A stretch of 64,000 bases of DNA from positions 81,941 to 145,940 of the forward strand of contig CAYXCZ010000005.1 in NCBI GenBank assembly GCA_964463695.1, written 5' to 3'. The position numbers were made by a program, and so were the translations under genes. Source of the stretch: JALNZU01 sp964463695. GTDB taxonomy: Bacteria > Bacteroidota > Bacteroidia > Bacteroidales > F082. Under the pieces are notes generated by a model. The model was not told the DNA's origin. It did not search any database and saw only the letters and a list, made by a program, of their open reading frames with translations. Positions 18,437 through 26,824 of this stretch are shown piece after piece. Each line of letters starts with the position of its first letter. The first letter of the stretch is position 1.

Positions 18437-19252
18437 ATGGAAAATCTCAAAAATAACATCGAAAAAGCCTGGCTCGATCACTCCTTAATTCAACAACCTG
18501 CTTATCAACAGTCTATTGAAGAAGTTGTAAGGTTACTCGATATTGGATCATTACGGGTAGCCGAAAGGTTAAATAATGAATGGGTTGTTAATGAATGGAT
18601 TAAAAAAGCAGTTATTCTGTACTTTCCCATAAAAAAAATGCAAGTTTTTGAGGCCGGTCCTATGGAATTTCATGATAAGATCCCTTTAAAAAAGAACTAT
18701 GATAAACTTGGCGTGAGGGTTGTACCTCATGCAATCGCACGTTTTGGATCCTATCTTTCTCCTGGTGTCATTTTAATGCCTTCCTATGTTAATATTGGAG
18801 CATGGATTGGAAGCGGTACCATGGTTGACACCTGGGCTACAGTTGGCTCATGCGCTCAAATTGGAGAAAACGTGCATTTAAGTGGTGGCGTTGGCATCGG
18901 TGGTGTACTTGAACCAGTTCAGGCAGCTCCTGTAATTATTGAGGACAATTGTTTCATTGGATCACGTTGCATTGTGGTTGAAGGAGTCAGAGTTGAAAAA
19001 GAAGCTGTTTTGGGCGCCAACGTTGTTCTCACACAGTCAACAAGAATCATTGATGTGAGTGGTGCAACTCCGGTGGAATTCAAAGGTGTTGTTCCGGAGA
19101 GGTCGGTTGTTATTCCCGGTACGGTGACAAAATCTTTTCCTGCTGGTGATTTTCAGGTAGCCTGTGCACTGATTATTGGAAAAAGAAAAGCCTCTACCGA
19201 CACAAAAACTTCTTTGAATAACGCTCTAAGAGATTACGATCTGTCTGTTTAA
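18437..19252 (+). CDS. dapD: 2,3,4,5-tetrahydropyridine-2,6-dicarboxylate N-succinyltransferase
   Basis: Succinylates tetrahydrodipicolinate in the succinylase branch of diaminopimelate/lysine synthesis. The 271-residue protein has a helical N-terminal domain and a left-handed beta helix of hexapeptide repeats (about 105-225) including Gly-Ala-Trp-Ile-Gly-Ser-Gly-Thr-Met-Val-Asp-Thr-Trp and Gly-Gly-Val-Gly-Ile-Gly-Gly-Val. Start is the ATG at 18437; a TTG start at 18374 would add 21 residues that do not fit the family. The stop codon overlaps that of the convergent oppC-like gene. Confidence 0.94.
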   Translation: MENLKNNIEKAWLDHSLIQQPAYQQSIEEVVRLLDIGSLRVAERLNNEWVVNEWIKKAVILYFPIKKMQVFEAGPMEFHDKIPLKKNYDKLGVRVVPHAIARFGSYLSPGVILMPSYVNIGAWIGSGTMVDTWATVGSCAQIGENVHLSGGVGIGGVLEPVQAAPVIIEDNCFIGSRCIVVEGVRVEKEAVLGANVVLTQSTRIIDVSGATPVEFKGVVPERSVVIPGTVTKSFPAGDFQVACALIIGKRKASTDTKTSLNNALRDYDLSV

Positions 19253-20487
19253 TTAGCTTGACTACGCACGTCCAATGCATCACGTAACGAATTGCCTACC
19301 AGCATAAATGACAGAACGAGCAACATGATTGCAATCCCGGGTAAAACTGCAAGGTAAGCAGCATCAAGAATAATAAAAGCATAGTTTTCCTTGATCATGC
19401 TACCCCACGAAGGAACGGGAGGTTGAACCCCCAAACCTAAAAAACTCAAGCCTGCCTCGATGAGAATGGCCGAAGCAAAATTTGCTGCAGAAATAACAAT
19501 CACCGGACTCATCACATTAGGGATCAAATGCCTGAGAATAATACGTGAATTTGAATAACCCAATGCAGTTGCTGCTTCAGCATATTCCTTTTCCCGAATA
19601 CTTAGCATCTGTCCTCTGACAACTCTAGCCACCTCCACCCACATAGTCAATCCAACGGCAATAAAAACCTGCCAAAAACCCTTGCCAAGCGCAAAAGTTA
19701 TTGCAATAACAAGCAATAATGTGGGAACTGACCAAACTACATTTATTAGCCAAACAACGATCTGATCCACACTACCACGAAAATATCCGCCAATACTTCC
19801 AATTGTTATTCCAATTACCAAAGAAATAAGTACGGAGATAAAACCGACTGATAAACTGACTCGTGAACCAATCATTAGTCGACTTAACATATCACGGCCA
19901 AACTGATCTGTTCCCAAATAATATTTCTTTACAATTATACAATCTGTCAAAATACGCTTTTTAAGAACGTTGACAGATTCTGAAAATTTGGTCCCATCTT
20001 TCATTGTGGCAAAAACCGAGTCTGATGTAAAACTATAATCAAGCTTTACATCAATATGAACAATATCGATTAAACGGTATGAAGCAATTTCGGGTATTTC
20101 TTCATCATCAGGCACATAACCAGTTAAGATGATGCTGTCAGCGACAAATTCGAACGTGCTGAACGGAATCATCAAGTAGTTATCTTTTTTTCCAAAAAGC
20201 ATGTGTTTAAAAATTGAGTATGTTTCTTGTTGATCGCTTTGCCTGATCTTCAGCATGTTGATTTGAAATCCGGGTTTGGCAGTGCCAATTTCAAGAATCT
20301 GCCTGTTGGCATAAGGTGTTTGATCCGGCGAAATAAGATATCCTAATATGGCTACCAGTGCTACAACAACGATGATGAAAAGGGCAGACATGCCAATACC
20401 GTCTCTCCTGAATTTTCGCCAGGCTATTCGTCCGGGAGAGGTGCCAAACGCTGAAATGTTGTTATGTTTTGCAAAAAAACGACCCAT
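19249..20487 (-). CDS. Peptide ABC transporter permease, OppC/DppC type with large extracytoplasmic insert
   Basis: An inner-membrane permease of 412 residues; typical OppC proteins are about 300. The N-terminal helix (about 33-53) is followed by a ~130-residue extracytoplasmic insert (about 55-185). The BPD_transp_1 domain then begins at Leu-Gly-Thr-Asp-Gln-Phe-Gly-Arg-Asp, with the ATPase-coupling EAA-type loop at Glu-Tyr-Ala-Glu-Ala-Ala-Thr-Ala-Leu-Gly. It would form half of the pore for oligopeptides or a related substrate. OppA, OppB, OppD and OppF are not in the window, so its partners are encoded elsewhere. Confidence 0.85.
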   Translation of the reverse strand: MGRFFAKHNNISAFGTSPGRIAWRKFRRDGIGMSALFIIVVVALVAILGYLISPDQTPYANRQILEIGTAKPGFQINMLKIRQSDQQETYSIFKHMLFGKKDNYLMIPFSTFEFVADSIILTGYVPDDEEIPEIASYRLIDIVHIDVKLDYSFTSDSVFATMKDGTKFSESVNVLKKRILTDCIIVKKYYLGTDQFGRDMLSRLMIGSRVSLSVGFISVLISLVIGITIGSIGGYFRGSVDQIVVWLINVVWSVPTLLLVIAITFALGKGFWQVFIAVGLTMWVEVARVVRGQMLSIREKEYAEAATALGYSNSRIILRHLIPNVMSPVIVISAANFASAILIEAGLSFLGLGVQPPVPSWGSMIKENYAFIILDAAYLAVLPGIAIMLLVLSFMLVGNSLRDALDVRSQAN

Positions 20488-20683
20488 TTTGAAGCTTTGT
20501 GCAAATGTACAAAAGCAACTTCACTGGCAAACTTTTAAATCGACTCAGCTAAATAACATTCCATTTTGAGATTATAACTTATTAGCCACTTATGATAAAC
20601 TTAATTTTTACAAAAAGAGTTTAATAACAAAGTAAGACTTATGGAAGACAAGCAGGCACAAAATACATTTCACACGATTTTAT

Positions 20684-20691
20684 TACCTTTG
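20684..20691 (+). promoter_or_regulatory. -7 promoter element for the barrel protein / nadE operon
   Basis: TACCTTTG, an exact TAnnTTTG match, 27 bases before the ATG. The -33 region is weak (TTTC only, spacing too short). Confidence 0.5.
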
Positions 20692-20717
20692 CAACATAAA
20701 AATAACCTCATTCTCAA

Positions 20718-21419
20718 ATGAAACATATTTTAATTGTTATTGTTCTGATTTTCACTTTCAGCTTTCTATCGCAGGCTCAGGAAAAGGCTTTTCAATTTGG
20801 TTTCAAATTAGGACCTTCCGTTGGATGGATTAAACCAGATTCGGAAAACTACCTGCGGGATGGCATAAAAACAGGCTTTAACTGGGGCTTTGTTGCTGAT
20901 ATTCACTTGATGGAAAACTACTCAGCGCAAACCGGTTTCAACGTCATTTATGTGAATGGAGCATATAGCTATCCACACAAAACAAATCCATCAGAAGAAG
21001 TTTCTTCATTGGTCACCGGGACAATGAACAGGGTTATTCATTTAAAATACATTCAGCTCCCTGCTGTATTGAGGATGAAAACCAACGAGATATCTGGTTT
21101 TGTAATTTATGGTGAAGCTGGTCTGGCACTTGCAATTAACACAAGCGCAAAGGCAGACGATACATTTATGAAAGATGGTCTGGTACTTAAAGAGGTTAAT
21201 AAAACAGATATTTCCAAACAGATACGCTTTACCCGTGAATCCATGATTTTGGGAGGAGGTGTTTATTACAACCTCGGTGGCTCATCAAAACTAACAGCAG
21301 GACTGCGATTTGATAATAATGTATTTGATATTCTAAAAGATCAAAATTCGGTAAACCCTGAGATTGAGCAGAAAGCCATTTCCAATTTTATTGAACTAAA
21401 TTTCGGATTACTTTTTTAA
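20718..21419 (+). CDS. Outer-membrane beta-barrel protein, PorT-like
   Basis: A 233-residue exported protein. A signal peptide (about 1-20, ending Ser-Gln-Ala-Gln) is followed by alternating hydrophobic strands typical of a small 8-10-stranded barrel. These include Phe-Gln-Phe-Gly-Phe-Lys-Leu-Gly-Pro and the closing strand Phe-Ile-Glu-Leu-Asn-Phe-Gly-Leu-Leu-Phe ending in an aromatic. It fits the PorT-family/outer_membrane_beta-barrel group, whose members are mostly uncharacterised. It precedes nadE by 11 bases, probably only sharing a transcript. Confidence 0.75.
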   Translation: MKHILIVIVLIFTFSFLSQAQEKAFQFGFKLGPSVGWIKPDSENYLRDGIKTGFNWGFVADIHLMENYSAQTGFNVIYVNGAYSYPHKTNPSEEVSSLVTGTMNRVIHLKYIQLPAVLRMKTNEISGFVIYGEAGLALAINTSAKADDTFMKDGLVLKEVNKTDISKQIRFTRESMILGGGVYYNLGGSSKLTAGLRFDNNVFDILKDQNSVNPEIEQKAISNFIELNFGLLF

Positions 21420-21430
21420 ATGTATCACGC

Positions 21431-23068
21431 GTGAAAATAGCAATCGCCCAACAAAATTTTCATATTGGGAACTTTGAAGCCAATACCCAAAAAATAATTC
21501 AAGCTATACATCACTCAGCTGCACAACAGGCTGATTTGGTTGTTTTTGCTGAATTGTCAATCGGAGGGTATCCATCGCAGGATTTTCTTGAGTTTGACGA
21601 CTTTTTACGACGCTGCGAAAATTCGCTTCAACGCATTGCTGCTGAATGTAATACAATCGCTTGCATCATAGGAACTCCTGTTCGTAATCACCTCCCTAAA
21701 GGAAAACCTTTGTTTAATGCTGCAGCTTTTTGCTATCAGGGCACGATTCAATATTTCCGAAAAGCATTGCTCCCAAACTACGATGTTTTTGATGAATACC
21801 GCTATTTTGAACCCTCAAGAGAGTTTGAGGTTTTGCACTTTAAAGGATTAAAAATAGCTCTCACAATCTGTGAGGATATTTGGGATGTTGGGAATAACAG
21901 GCTTTATACTGTAAACCCTATGGAAGAACTTATCAGGGAAAAGCCTGATATAATGATAAATATAGCAGCATCTCCGTTTAATCACAAACAAGCACATACG
22001 CGGCTTGAGGTCTTACGGGCAAATGTCAATCAATACAAAATACCTCTGCTGTATGTAAATCAGGTTGGAGCTCAAACCGAGCTACTTTTCGACGGTGGAT
22101 CATTAGCTTTCAACCGGAATGGGTTTTTAGCACAATGTCTTCCGTTTTTTGAAGAATCAATTCAAATTATAGAAACAAAATCGTTATTTGATGATGATTT
22201 AACAACTGATAAGCAGCAAATTCCTGAGAAAACAGCATTAATTCATGATGCTCTCGTTATGGGAGTACGTGACTATTTTCACAAAATGGGATTTTCAAAA
22301 GCAATTCTTGGGCTCTCAGGTGGTATCGACTCGGCTGTTACGCTGGCAATCGCTGCAGAGGCTTTAGGGGCTGCAAATGTCTTTGGACTGTTAATGCCAT
22401 CTCAGTTTTCTTCCGATCATTCGGTAAATGATGCACTCGACCTTGCTTCAAATTTAGATTCTCCGGTTGAGACCATTGGTATTGAACAACTGTTTGACAC
22501 TTTTTCAAATGCCCTAAAAGATAGTTTCAATAATAAACCATTCGATGTCACTGAAGAAAATATTCAGGCTCGTATCAGAGGGGTTTTATTGATGGCTTTA
22601 TCAAATAAGTTTGGCTATATTCTACTCAATACCAGTAACAAAAGTGAAGCCGCTGTTGGGTATGGAACCCTTTACGGTGATATGAATGGTGGTCTTTCGG
22701 TTTTAGGTGATGTATATAAAACTGAAGTTTTTGAACTTGCAAATTATATCAACCGTTACAAAATAATCATTCCGGTAAATACGATCCAAAAACCGCCTTC
22801 TGCTGAACTTCGACCAAATCAAAAAGACAGCGATAGCTTGCCAGATTATGCGATTTTGGATGCTATCCTGTATCAATACATTGAACAAAAAAAAGGGCCT
22901 GACGAAATAATACAGGCAGGCTTTGATGAAAAAACAGTGAATAGAGTATTGAGGTTGGTTAACTTAAACGAATATAAGCGCAAGCAGACTCCGCCAATAT
23001 TGCGTGTTTCAACCAAAGCTTTTGGCATGGGGCGAAGAATGCCTATAGTTGCTAAATACCTATCCTGA
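21431..23068 (+). CDS. nadE: Glutamine-hydrolysing NAD+ synthase
   Basis: Last step of NAD synthesis: amidates nicotinic acid adenine dinucleotide using glutamine. The 545 residues carry a nitrilase-type glutaminase domain (1-~265; Glu in FAELSIGGYPS, Lys in RKALLPNYDVFDE, Cys in LTICEDIWD) and a synthetase domain with the ATP-binding LGLSGGIDSA (about 292-301). Glutaminase and synthetase in one chain means the enzyme can use glutamine directly. The start codon is GTG (21431-21433), eleven bases after the barrel gene, and the encoded MKIAIAQQNF fits the nitrilase N terminus. Confidence 0.94.
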   Translation: MKIAIAQQNFHIGNFEANTQKIIQAIHHSAAQQADLVVFAELSIGGYPSQDFLEFDDFLRRCENSLQRIAAECNTIACIIGTPVRNHLPKGKPLFNAAAFCYQGTIQYFRKALLPNYDVFDEYRYFEPSREFEVLHFKGLKIALTICEDIWDVGNNRLYTVNPMEELIREKPDIMINIAASPFNHKQAHTRLEVLRANVNQYKIPLLYVNQVGAQTELLFDGGSLAFNRNGFLAQCLPFFEESIQIIETKSLFDDDLTTDKQQIPEKTALIHDALVMGVRDYFHKMGFSKAILGLSGGIDSAVTLAIAAEALGAANVFGLLMPSQFSSDHSVNDALDLASNLDSPVETIGIEQLFDTFSNALKDSFNNKPFDVTEENIQARIRGVLLMALSNKFGYILLNTSNKSEAAVGYGTLYGDMNGGLSVLGDVYKTEVFELANYINRYKIIIPVNTIQKPPSAELRPNQKDSDSLPDYAILDAILYQYIEQKKGPDEIIQAGFDEKTVNRVLRLVNLNEYKRKQTPPILRVSTKAFGMGRRMPIVAKYLS

Positions 23069-23095
23069 TTCCATAGCTATCAGGTCCATTAAACA

Positions 23096-23136
23096 AAAAA
23101 ACCTTACCGGAAAACTCCAATAAGGTTTTATTTTTC
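23096..23136 (+). terminator. Terminator after nadE
   Basis: AAAACCTTA (23098-23106) pairs with TAAGGTTTT (23121-23129), followed by a T-rich run. The A-rich left flank could also stop the convergent NifU-like gene. Confidence 0.8.
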
Positions 23137-23164
23137 TTAAGCTTAAAATTGCTGTGAATTCAGC

Positions 23165-23413
23165 TTACAAATTGATAGCTTCTACACTTTTAATTTCAGG
23201 GATAGCTTTACGAATCGTATTCTCTACACCATTTTTTAAGGTCATAGTGCTGTAGGGACAGCTTCCGCATGCACCGGTAAGTTCAACGTTTACGACCATA
23301 TCATCTGTGATATTCACAAAATTGATATCTCCTCCATCTTGTTGCAGATAAGGTCTTACCTGTTCGATGAGGTTCTGAACCTTCTTTTCTAATATTTCCT
23401 TTTGTTCTGACAT
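23165..23413 (-). CDS. NifU C-terminal domain (Nfu-type) iron-sulfur scaffold
   Basis: An 82-residue Nfu-type protein that carries and hands on Fe-S clusters. The cluster-binding Cys-x-x-Cys is in ACGSCPYSTMTLKNGVE, and the domain opens with the usual Val-Arg-Pro-Tyr-Leu-Gln-Gln-Asp-Gly-Gly-Asp. I chose the ATG at 23411-23413; an in-frame ATG at 23449 would add 12 residues. It follows an Mrp ATPase gene in the same direction, 43 bases away, a common pairing in Fe-S cluster delivery. Confidence 0.88.
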   Translation of the reverse strand: MSEQKEILEKKVQNLIEQVRPYLQQDGGDINFVNITDDMVVNVELTGACGSCPYSTMTLKNGVENTIRKAIPEIKSVEAINL

Positions 23414-23456
23414 ACATTTAAAATTATGTTGATTATTGTAATCAACCATTAATAAT

Positions 23457-24500
23457 CTATTTATTTATCAACTCTTTAACTTTGTAAGCAACTTCTAAGA
23501 AAGCCTTTGCAACCGGAGAATCTTCATCAAGAGCAATAGGGCTTCCGCTATCACCTGATGATGATATCTGCTCAACAATTGGAATCTGTCCAATTAAAGG
23601 TATACCAAGTGCATTCGCAAATCCTTCACCATGTCCTTTACCAAAAATGTAATATTTCTTTTCAGGCATATCCAATGGCGTAAAGTAAGCCATATTCTCA
23701 ATCAATCCCAAAAGCGGAATGGTAAGTTTTTCTTGCCTGAACATTGTTGCCGCCCTTCTGACATCAGCAAATGCAACTTTCTGAGGTGTGGTTACAACTA
23801 CTGCACCTGTGATGGAATAAGACTGTGCCAAAGTCAACTGAATGTCACCAGTTCCGGGAGGAAGATCGATAATCAAGAAATCAAGAATACCCCAATCAGC
23901 ATCGGTAAGCAATTGATTCAAAGCACTTGTAGCCATTGGCCCACGCCAAATCAGGGGCTTATCAGTATCAACAAAAAATCCAATAGATAGCAACCGGATT
24001 CCATACTTCTCAATAGGAACAATCATTTGTTTGCCTTCCTTTTCAATCATTCCGGGAGCTTCATCAACGATCCCAAACATCATTGGAACAGAAGGGCCAT
24101 AAATATCTGCATCCACCAAACCAACTTTAGCTCCAGTGCGCGATAGTGCAACGGCCAGATTAGCAGCTACTGTTGACTTACCAACGCCACCTTTGCCCGA
24201 TGCAATAGCAATGATATTACGAACACCAGCTAAAGGACCACGACCTTTTTCTTTTTCAGTAATTGGCGTTATTTCTACAACCGTTGAATCACCAAAAGCC
24301 TCTTTCAAAGCTTTCGTTGCGGCATTACTCACAATATTTACTGCCGGTTCACCCAATTTTGGGAAAACAAGTCTGAATCGTATGGTGTTAGCGCTTATTA
24401 TTAATTCATCAACCATTCCCAGATCAACAATGTTATCTCCTTTTGCAAAATAGATAACACCTTTTAAAACCTCAATTACTTTTGATTTTTCAATATTCAT
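23457..24500 (-). CDS. Mrp/NBP35-family P-loop ATPase lacking cysteines
   Basis: A 347-residue Mrp/ApbC protein, a family implicated in loading or carrying Fe-S clusters. An N-terminal DUF59/MIP18 domain (1-~80) is followed by a ParA/MinD-type ATPase with the deviant Walker A ASGKGGVGKST and a Leu-Pro-Pro-Gly-Thr-Gly-Asp switch. The usual C-terminal Cys-x-x-Cys, just before Lys-Tyr-Tyr-Ile-Phe-Gly-Lys-Gly, is replaced by Pro-Leu-Asp-Met-Pro-Glu-Lys, and I see no cysteine anywhere in the protein. Start is the ATG at 24498-24500, preferred over a GTG three codons upstream. The neighbouring Nfu gene supplies a CxxC. Confidence 0.9.
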   Translation of the reverse strand: MNIEKSKVIEVLKGVIYFAKGDNIVDLGMVDELIISANTIRFRLVFPKLGEPAVNIVSNAATKALKEAFGDSTVVEITPITEKEKGRGPLAGVRNIIAIASGKGGVGKSTVAANLAVALSRTGAKVGLVDADIYGPSVPMMFGIVDEAPGMIEKEGKQMIVPIEKYGIRLLSIGFFVDTDKPLIWRGPMATSALNQLLTDADWGILDFLIIDLPPGTGDIQLTLAQSYSITGAVVVTTPQKVAFADVRRAATMFRQEKLTIPLLGLIENMAYFTPLDMPEKKYYIFGKGHGEGFANALGIPLIGQIPIVEQISSSGDSGSPIALDEDSPVAKAFLEVAYKVKELINK

Positions 24501-24646
24501 TGAAAACACTATTTAGAATAATTATAAATAACCTTGTTTACAGACCACAAATATACTAAATACCTATAAGCTGTAAGATGATCTGGAATTTCTTCTTCTG
24601 AATAAAAGAATAATGACTTGTTCATTCTATTTTTTTAGAAAGAATG

Positions 24647-25828
24647 CTATTGACAAAATACCTCAATCACTTTTTCACGATTCCAGCCTTCATTTACAGC
24701 TTTTTCCAGTTGTTTAGCATTGACTTTATCGTTAAGCATTAAAGCACCATCAAGTTTCGATTCTTCAAAAAAGAAGCGATAATACATGTTGTTTTTTTCA
24801 TGAACCAGTTCCATTTTACTTTTTGAAAACTTTGGGACATTTAAAGAAAAATAAAATTGCCCAAATACTTCAAGTTTCATTCGGTATTTTCGTTTTGAAC
24901 GCTCTGAAGGACTTCCTGCTGCGTTAACCCCTGCAATAAACCCCTGATTTTCAGCATCATGCCATAAACCACTAACCAGCCCATCAGGGTGTTGCGCCAC
25001 ATCGCCGGCAGCAAAAACATCAGCGTGTGAGGTTTGCAAGAAATGGTTGACTTTAATTCCCTTACCGACTTCTAAACCTGCCTTTTCTGCAAGGTGAAAG
25101 GCTGGAGTAACTCCATTCGCAGCAATGATAAAGTCGGTTAATAAATGAATCATCTGGCCAATCTCAACCAACAACTTTTCGTTTCCAGTCTTAGATACTG
25201 ATTTAATTTTTTCGTCCATAATCACCTGTATACCATTTGATTGTAACAAATTATACAAGTGGCCCGAAAGCGCTTCATCTAATTGCCGATGCATCAGTAA
25301 GGATTGAGCATGAACCAAACTTACTGTCTTTCCCATTTGAGCAAGCGCTGCAGCAAGCTCTACACCCAAAACTCCTCCTCCGATAACCAAAACACGTTTG
25401 ATTTCACTTACCTTTTGAATCAAGTATTCAGCATCGAAAGCTGTCCGGAAGTAGTTGATTTCGGCTTTTCCATTTCCTTTAAGTACCAAAGGAGTTGGAC
25501 TACTCCCCATTGCGAGGATAAGTTTATTCCAATGAAAAAGCAGATGATTTTTAGTTAAAAGAGATTTGTTTTCAACTGAAATTGAATGTGTTAAATCGTT
25601 TATGACAGTCACTTTATTTGTATCAAACCAATCTGTTGTATGGATTGCAAAGGCTTCTTTTTCAAAACCATTAACGAGTTGCTTACTTATTTGAGTACGT
25701 TTATAAGGCGTTCGGTCTTCACCATTGATTAGAAGAATCGTCCCATTTGAATCGATACTGCGAATTCCCTCAACAGCTTTAATGCCGGCAATACCTGCCC
25801 CCACTATGATATAATCGTATTCGATCAT
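24647..25828 (-). CDS. FAD-dependent NAD(P)H oxidoreductase (rubredoxin/nitrite-reductase-type)
   Basis: A 393-residue flavoprotein of pyridine nucleotide-disulfide oxidoreductase class II. FAD binds at Val-Gly-Ala-Gly-Ile-Ala-Gly (about 8-14) and Asp-Val-Phe-Ala-Ala-Gly-Asp (about 267-273). NAD(P)H binds at VLVIGGGVLGVELA (about 147-160). There is no redox-active CxxC, so it probably passes electrons to a protein or metal acceptor such as rubredoxin. No acceptor gene is adjacent. It could equally be a reductase for an Fe-S or nitric-oxide-related partner. Confidence 0.82.
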   Translation of the reverse strand: MIEYDYIIVGAGIAGIKAVEGIRSIDSNGTILLINGEDRTPYKRTQISKQLVNGFEKEAFAIHTTDWFDTNKVTVINDLTHSISVENKSLLTKNHLLFHWNKLILAMGSSPTPLVLKGNGKAEINYFRTAFDAEYLIQKVSEIKRVLVIGGGVLGVELAAALAQMGKTVSLVHAQSLLMHRQLDEALSGHLYNLLQSNGIQVIMDEKIKSVSKTGNEKLLVEIGQMIHLLTDFIIAANGVTPAFHLAEKAGLEVGKGIKVNHFLQTSHADVFAAGDVAQHPDGLVSGLWHDAENQGFIAGVNAAGSPSERSKRKYRMKLEVFGQFYFSLNVPKFSKSKMELVHEKNNMYYRFFFEESKLDGALMLNDKVNAKQLEKAVNEGWNREKVIEVFCQ

Positions 25829-25996
25829 TTTTCACTTTTGGCAAATATACTAAAAACCCCCTATCAAGAATGATTCTTGATAATTGGATGAATTGAAAAA
25901 TGGGGGATATCAAAAATCAATAAATAAATCTGATGCTTCTGATGCATTTGATAAATAGGCTGGTAATTTGTAATTTCGCGATTCAAATTGGAGAAA

Positions 25997-26824
25997 ATGT
26001 CGAAAACTGAAAGAGAAGAATCGTCAGAAAAAGAGATGTCATTTTGGGACCATCTCGAAGAACTGCGCACACATATTGTTAGAAGTGTGATTTCAATAGT
26101 AGTTTTAGGTGCAATTGCATTTCTTAATCGCAGGATTTTATTCGATGAGATTATTTTAGGTCCAAGTCGTGGTGATTTTATCACCAACAGATTCTTCTGC
26201 TATGTCGCCAAAATGTTTTCAATTGATGGCCTTTGTCTTGAGAACCTAAATATACAGATCATCAACATAAATATGTCGGGACAATTTATGATGCATTTCT
26301 ATATTTCGTTTATAACTGGCGTCATTCTGGCTTTTCCATTTATTCTTAATGAAATTTGGAGATTTGTACGCCCTGCTCTCAAGGAAAACGAATCAAAAGC
26401 ATCCCGAAAAGCTGTCATTATAAGTTCAGCATTATTCTTTATAGGCGTACTTTTTAGTTACTATGTTATTGTTCCTCTGACAGTTAACTTTTTTGGATCA
26501 TATCAAGTAAGTGCATCAGTTCTAAATCAAATTTCACTTAATTCTTATATTAGCACCGTTGTTTCGACCACCTTTGCAGTGGGAATTGTTTTTGAAATGC
26601 CCCTCATCATTTATTTTCTGACAAAAATTGGCATTGTCACCCCTGCCTTTTTAAGAAGAAACAGAAAATATACTTTGGTAATACTTTTGATCATCTCAGC
26701 TATTATTACCCCTCCAGACGTATTCAGTCAGATTCTTGTTTGTATTCCTCTTATGGGGCTGTACGAGCTAAGCATCTTTGCCTCAGAGCGAATTACAAAA
26801 AAAGAGAGGGCATCAAATTCCTAA
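25997..26824 (+). CDS. tatC: Twin-arginine translocase subunit TatC
   Basis: Core receptor of the Tat pathway, which exports folded, often cofactor-containing proteins. The 275-residue membrane protein has the family start Ser-Phe-Trp-Asp-His-Leu-Glu-Glu-Leu-Arg, six predicted helices, and the conserved Phe-Ile-Leu-Asn-Glu-Ile-Trp-Arg-Phe-Val-Arg-Pro-Ala-Leu. Between helices 1 and 2 is an insertion of about 40 residues, which I believe is common in this phylum. Start is the ATG at 25997; a TTG at 25988 is disfavoured. tatA/B are not adjacent. Its 3' end overlaps the convergent porin gene by 12 bases. Confidence 0.93.
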   Translation: MSKTEREESSEKEMSFWDHLEELRTHIVRSVISIVVLGAIAFLNRRILFDEIILGPSRGDFITNRFFCYVAKMFSIDGLCLENLNIQIININMSGQFMMHFYISFITGVILAFPFILNEIWRFVRPALKENESKASRKAVIISSALFFIGVLFSYYVIVPLTVNFFGSYQVSASVLNQISLNSYISTVVSTTFAVGIVFEMPLIIYFLTKIGIVTPAFLRRNRKYTLVILLIISAIITPPDVFSQILVCIPLMGLYELSIFASERITKKERASNS

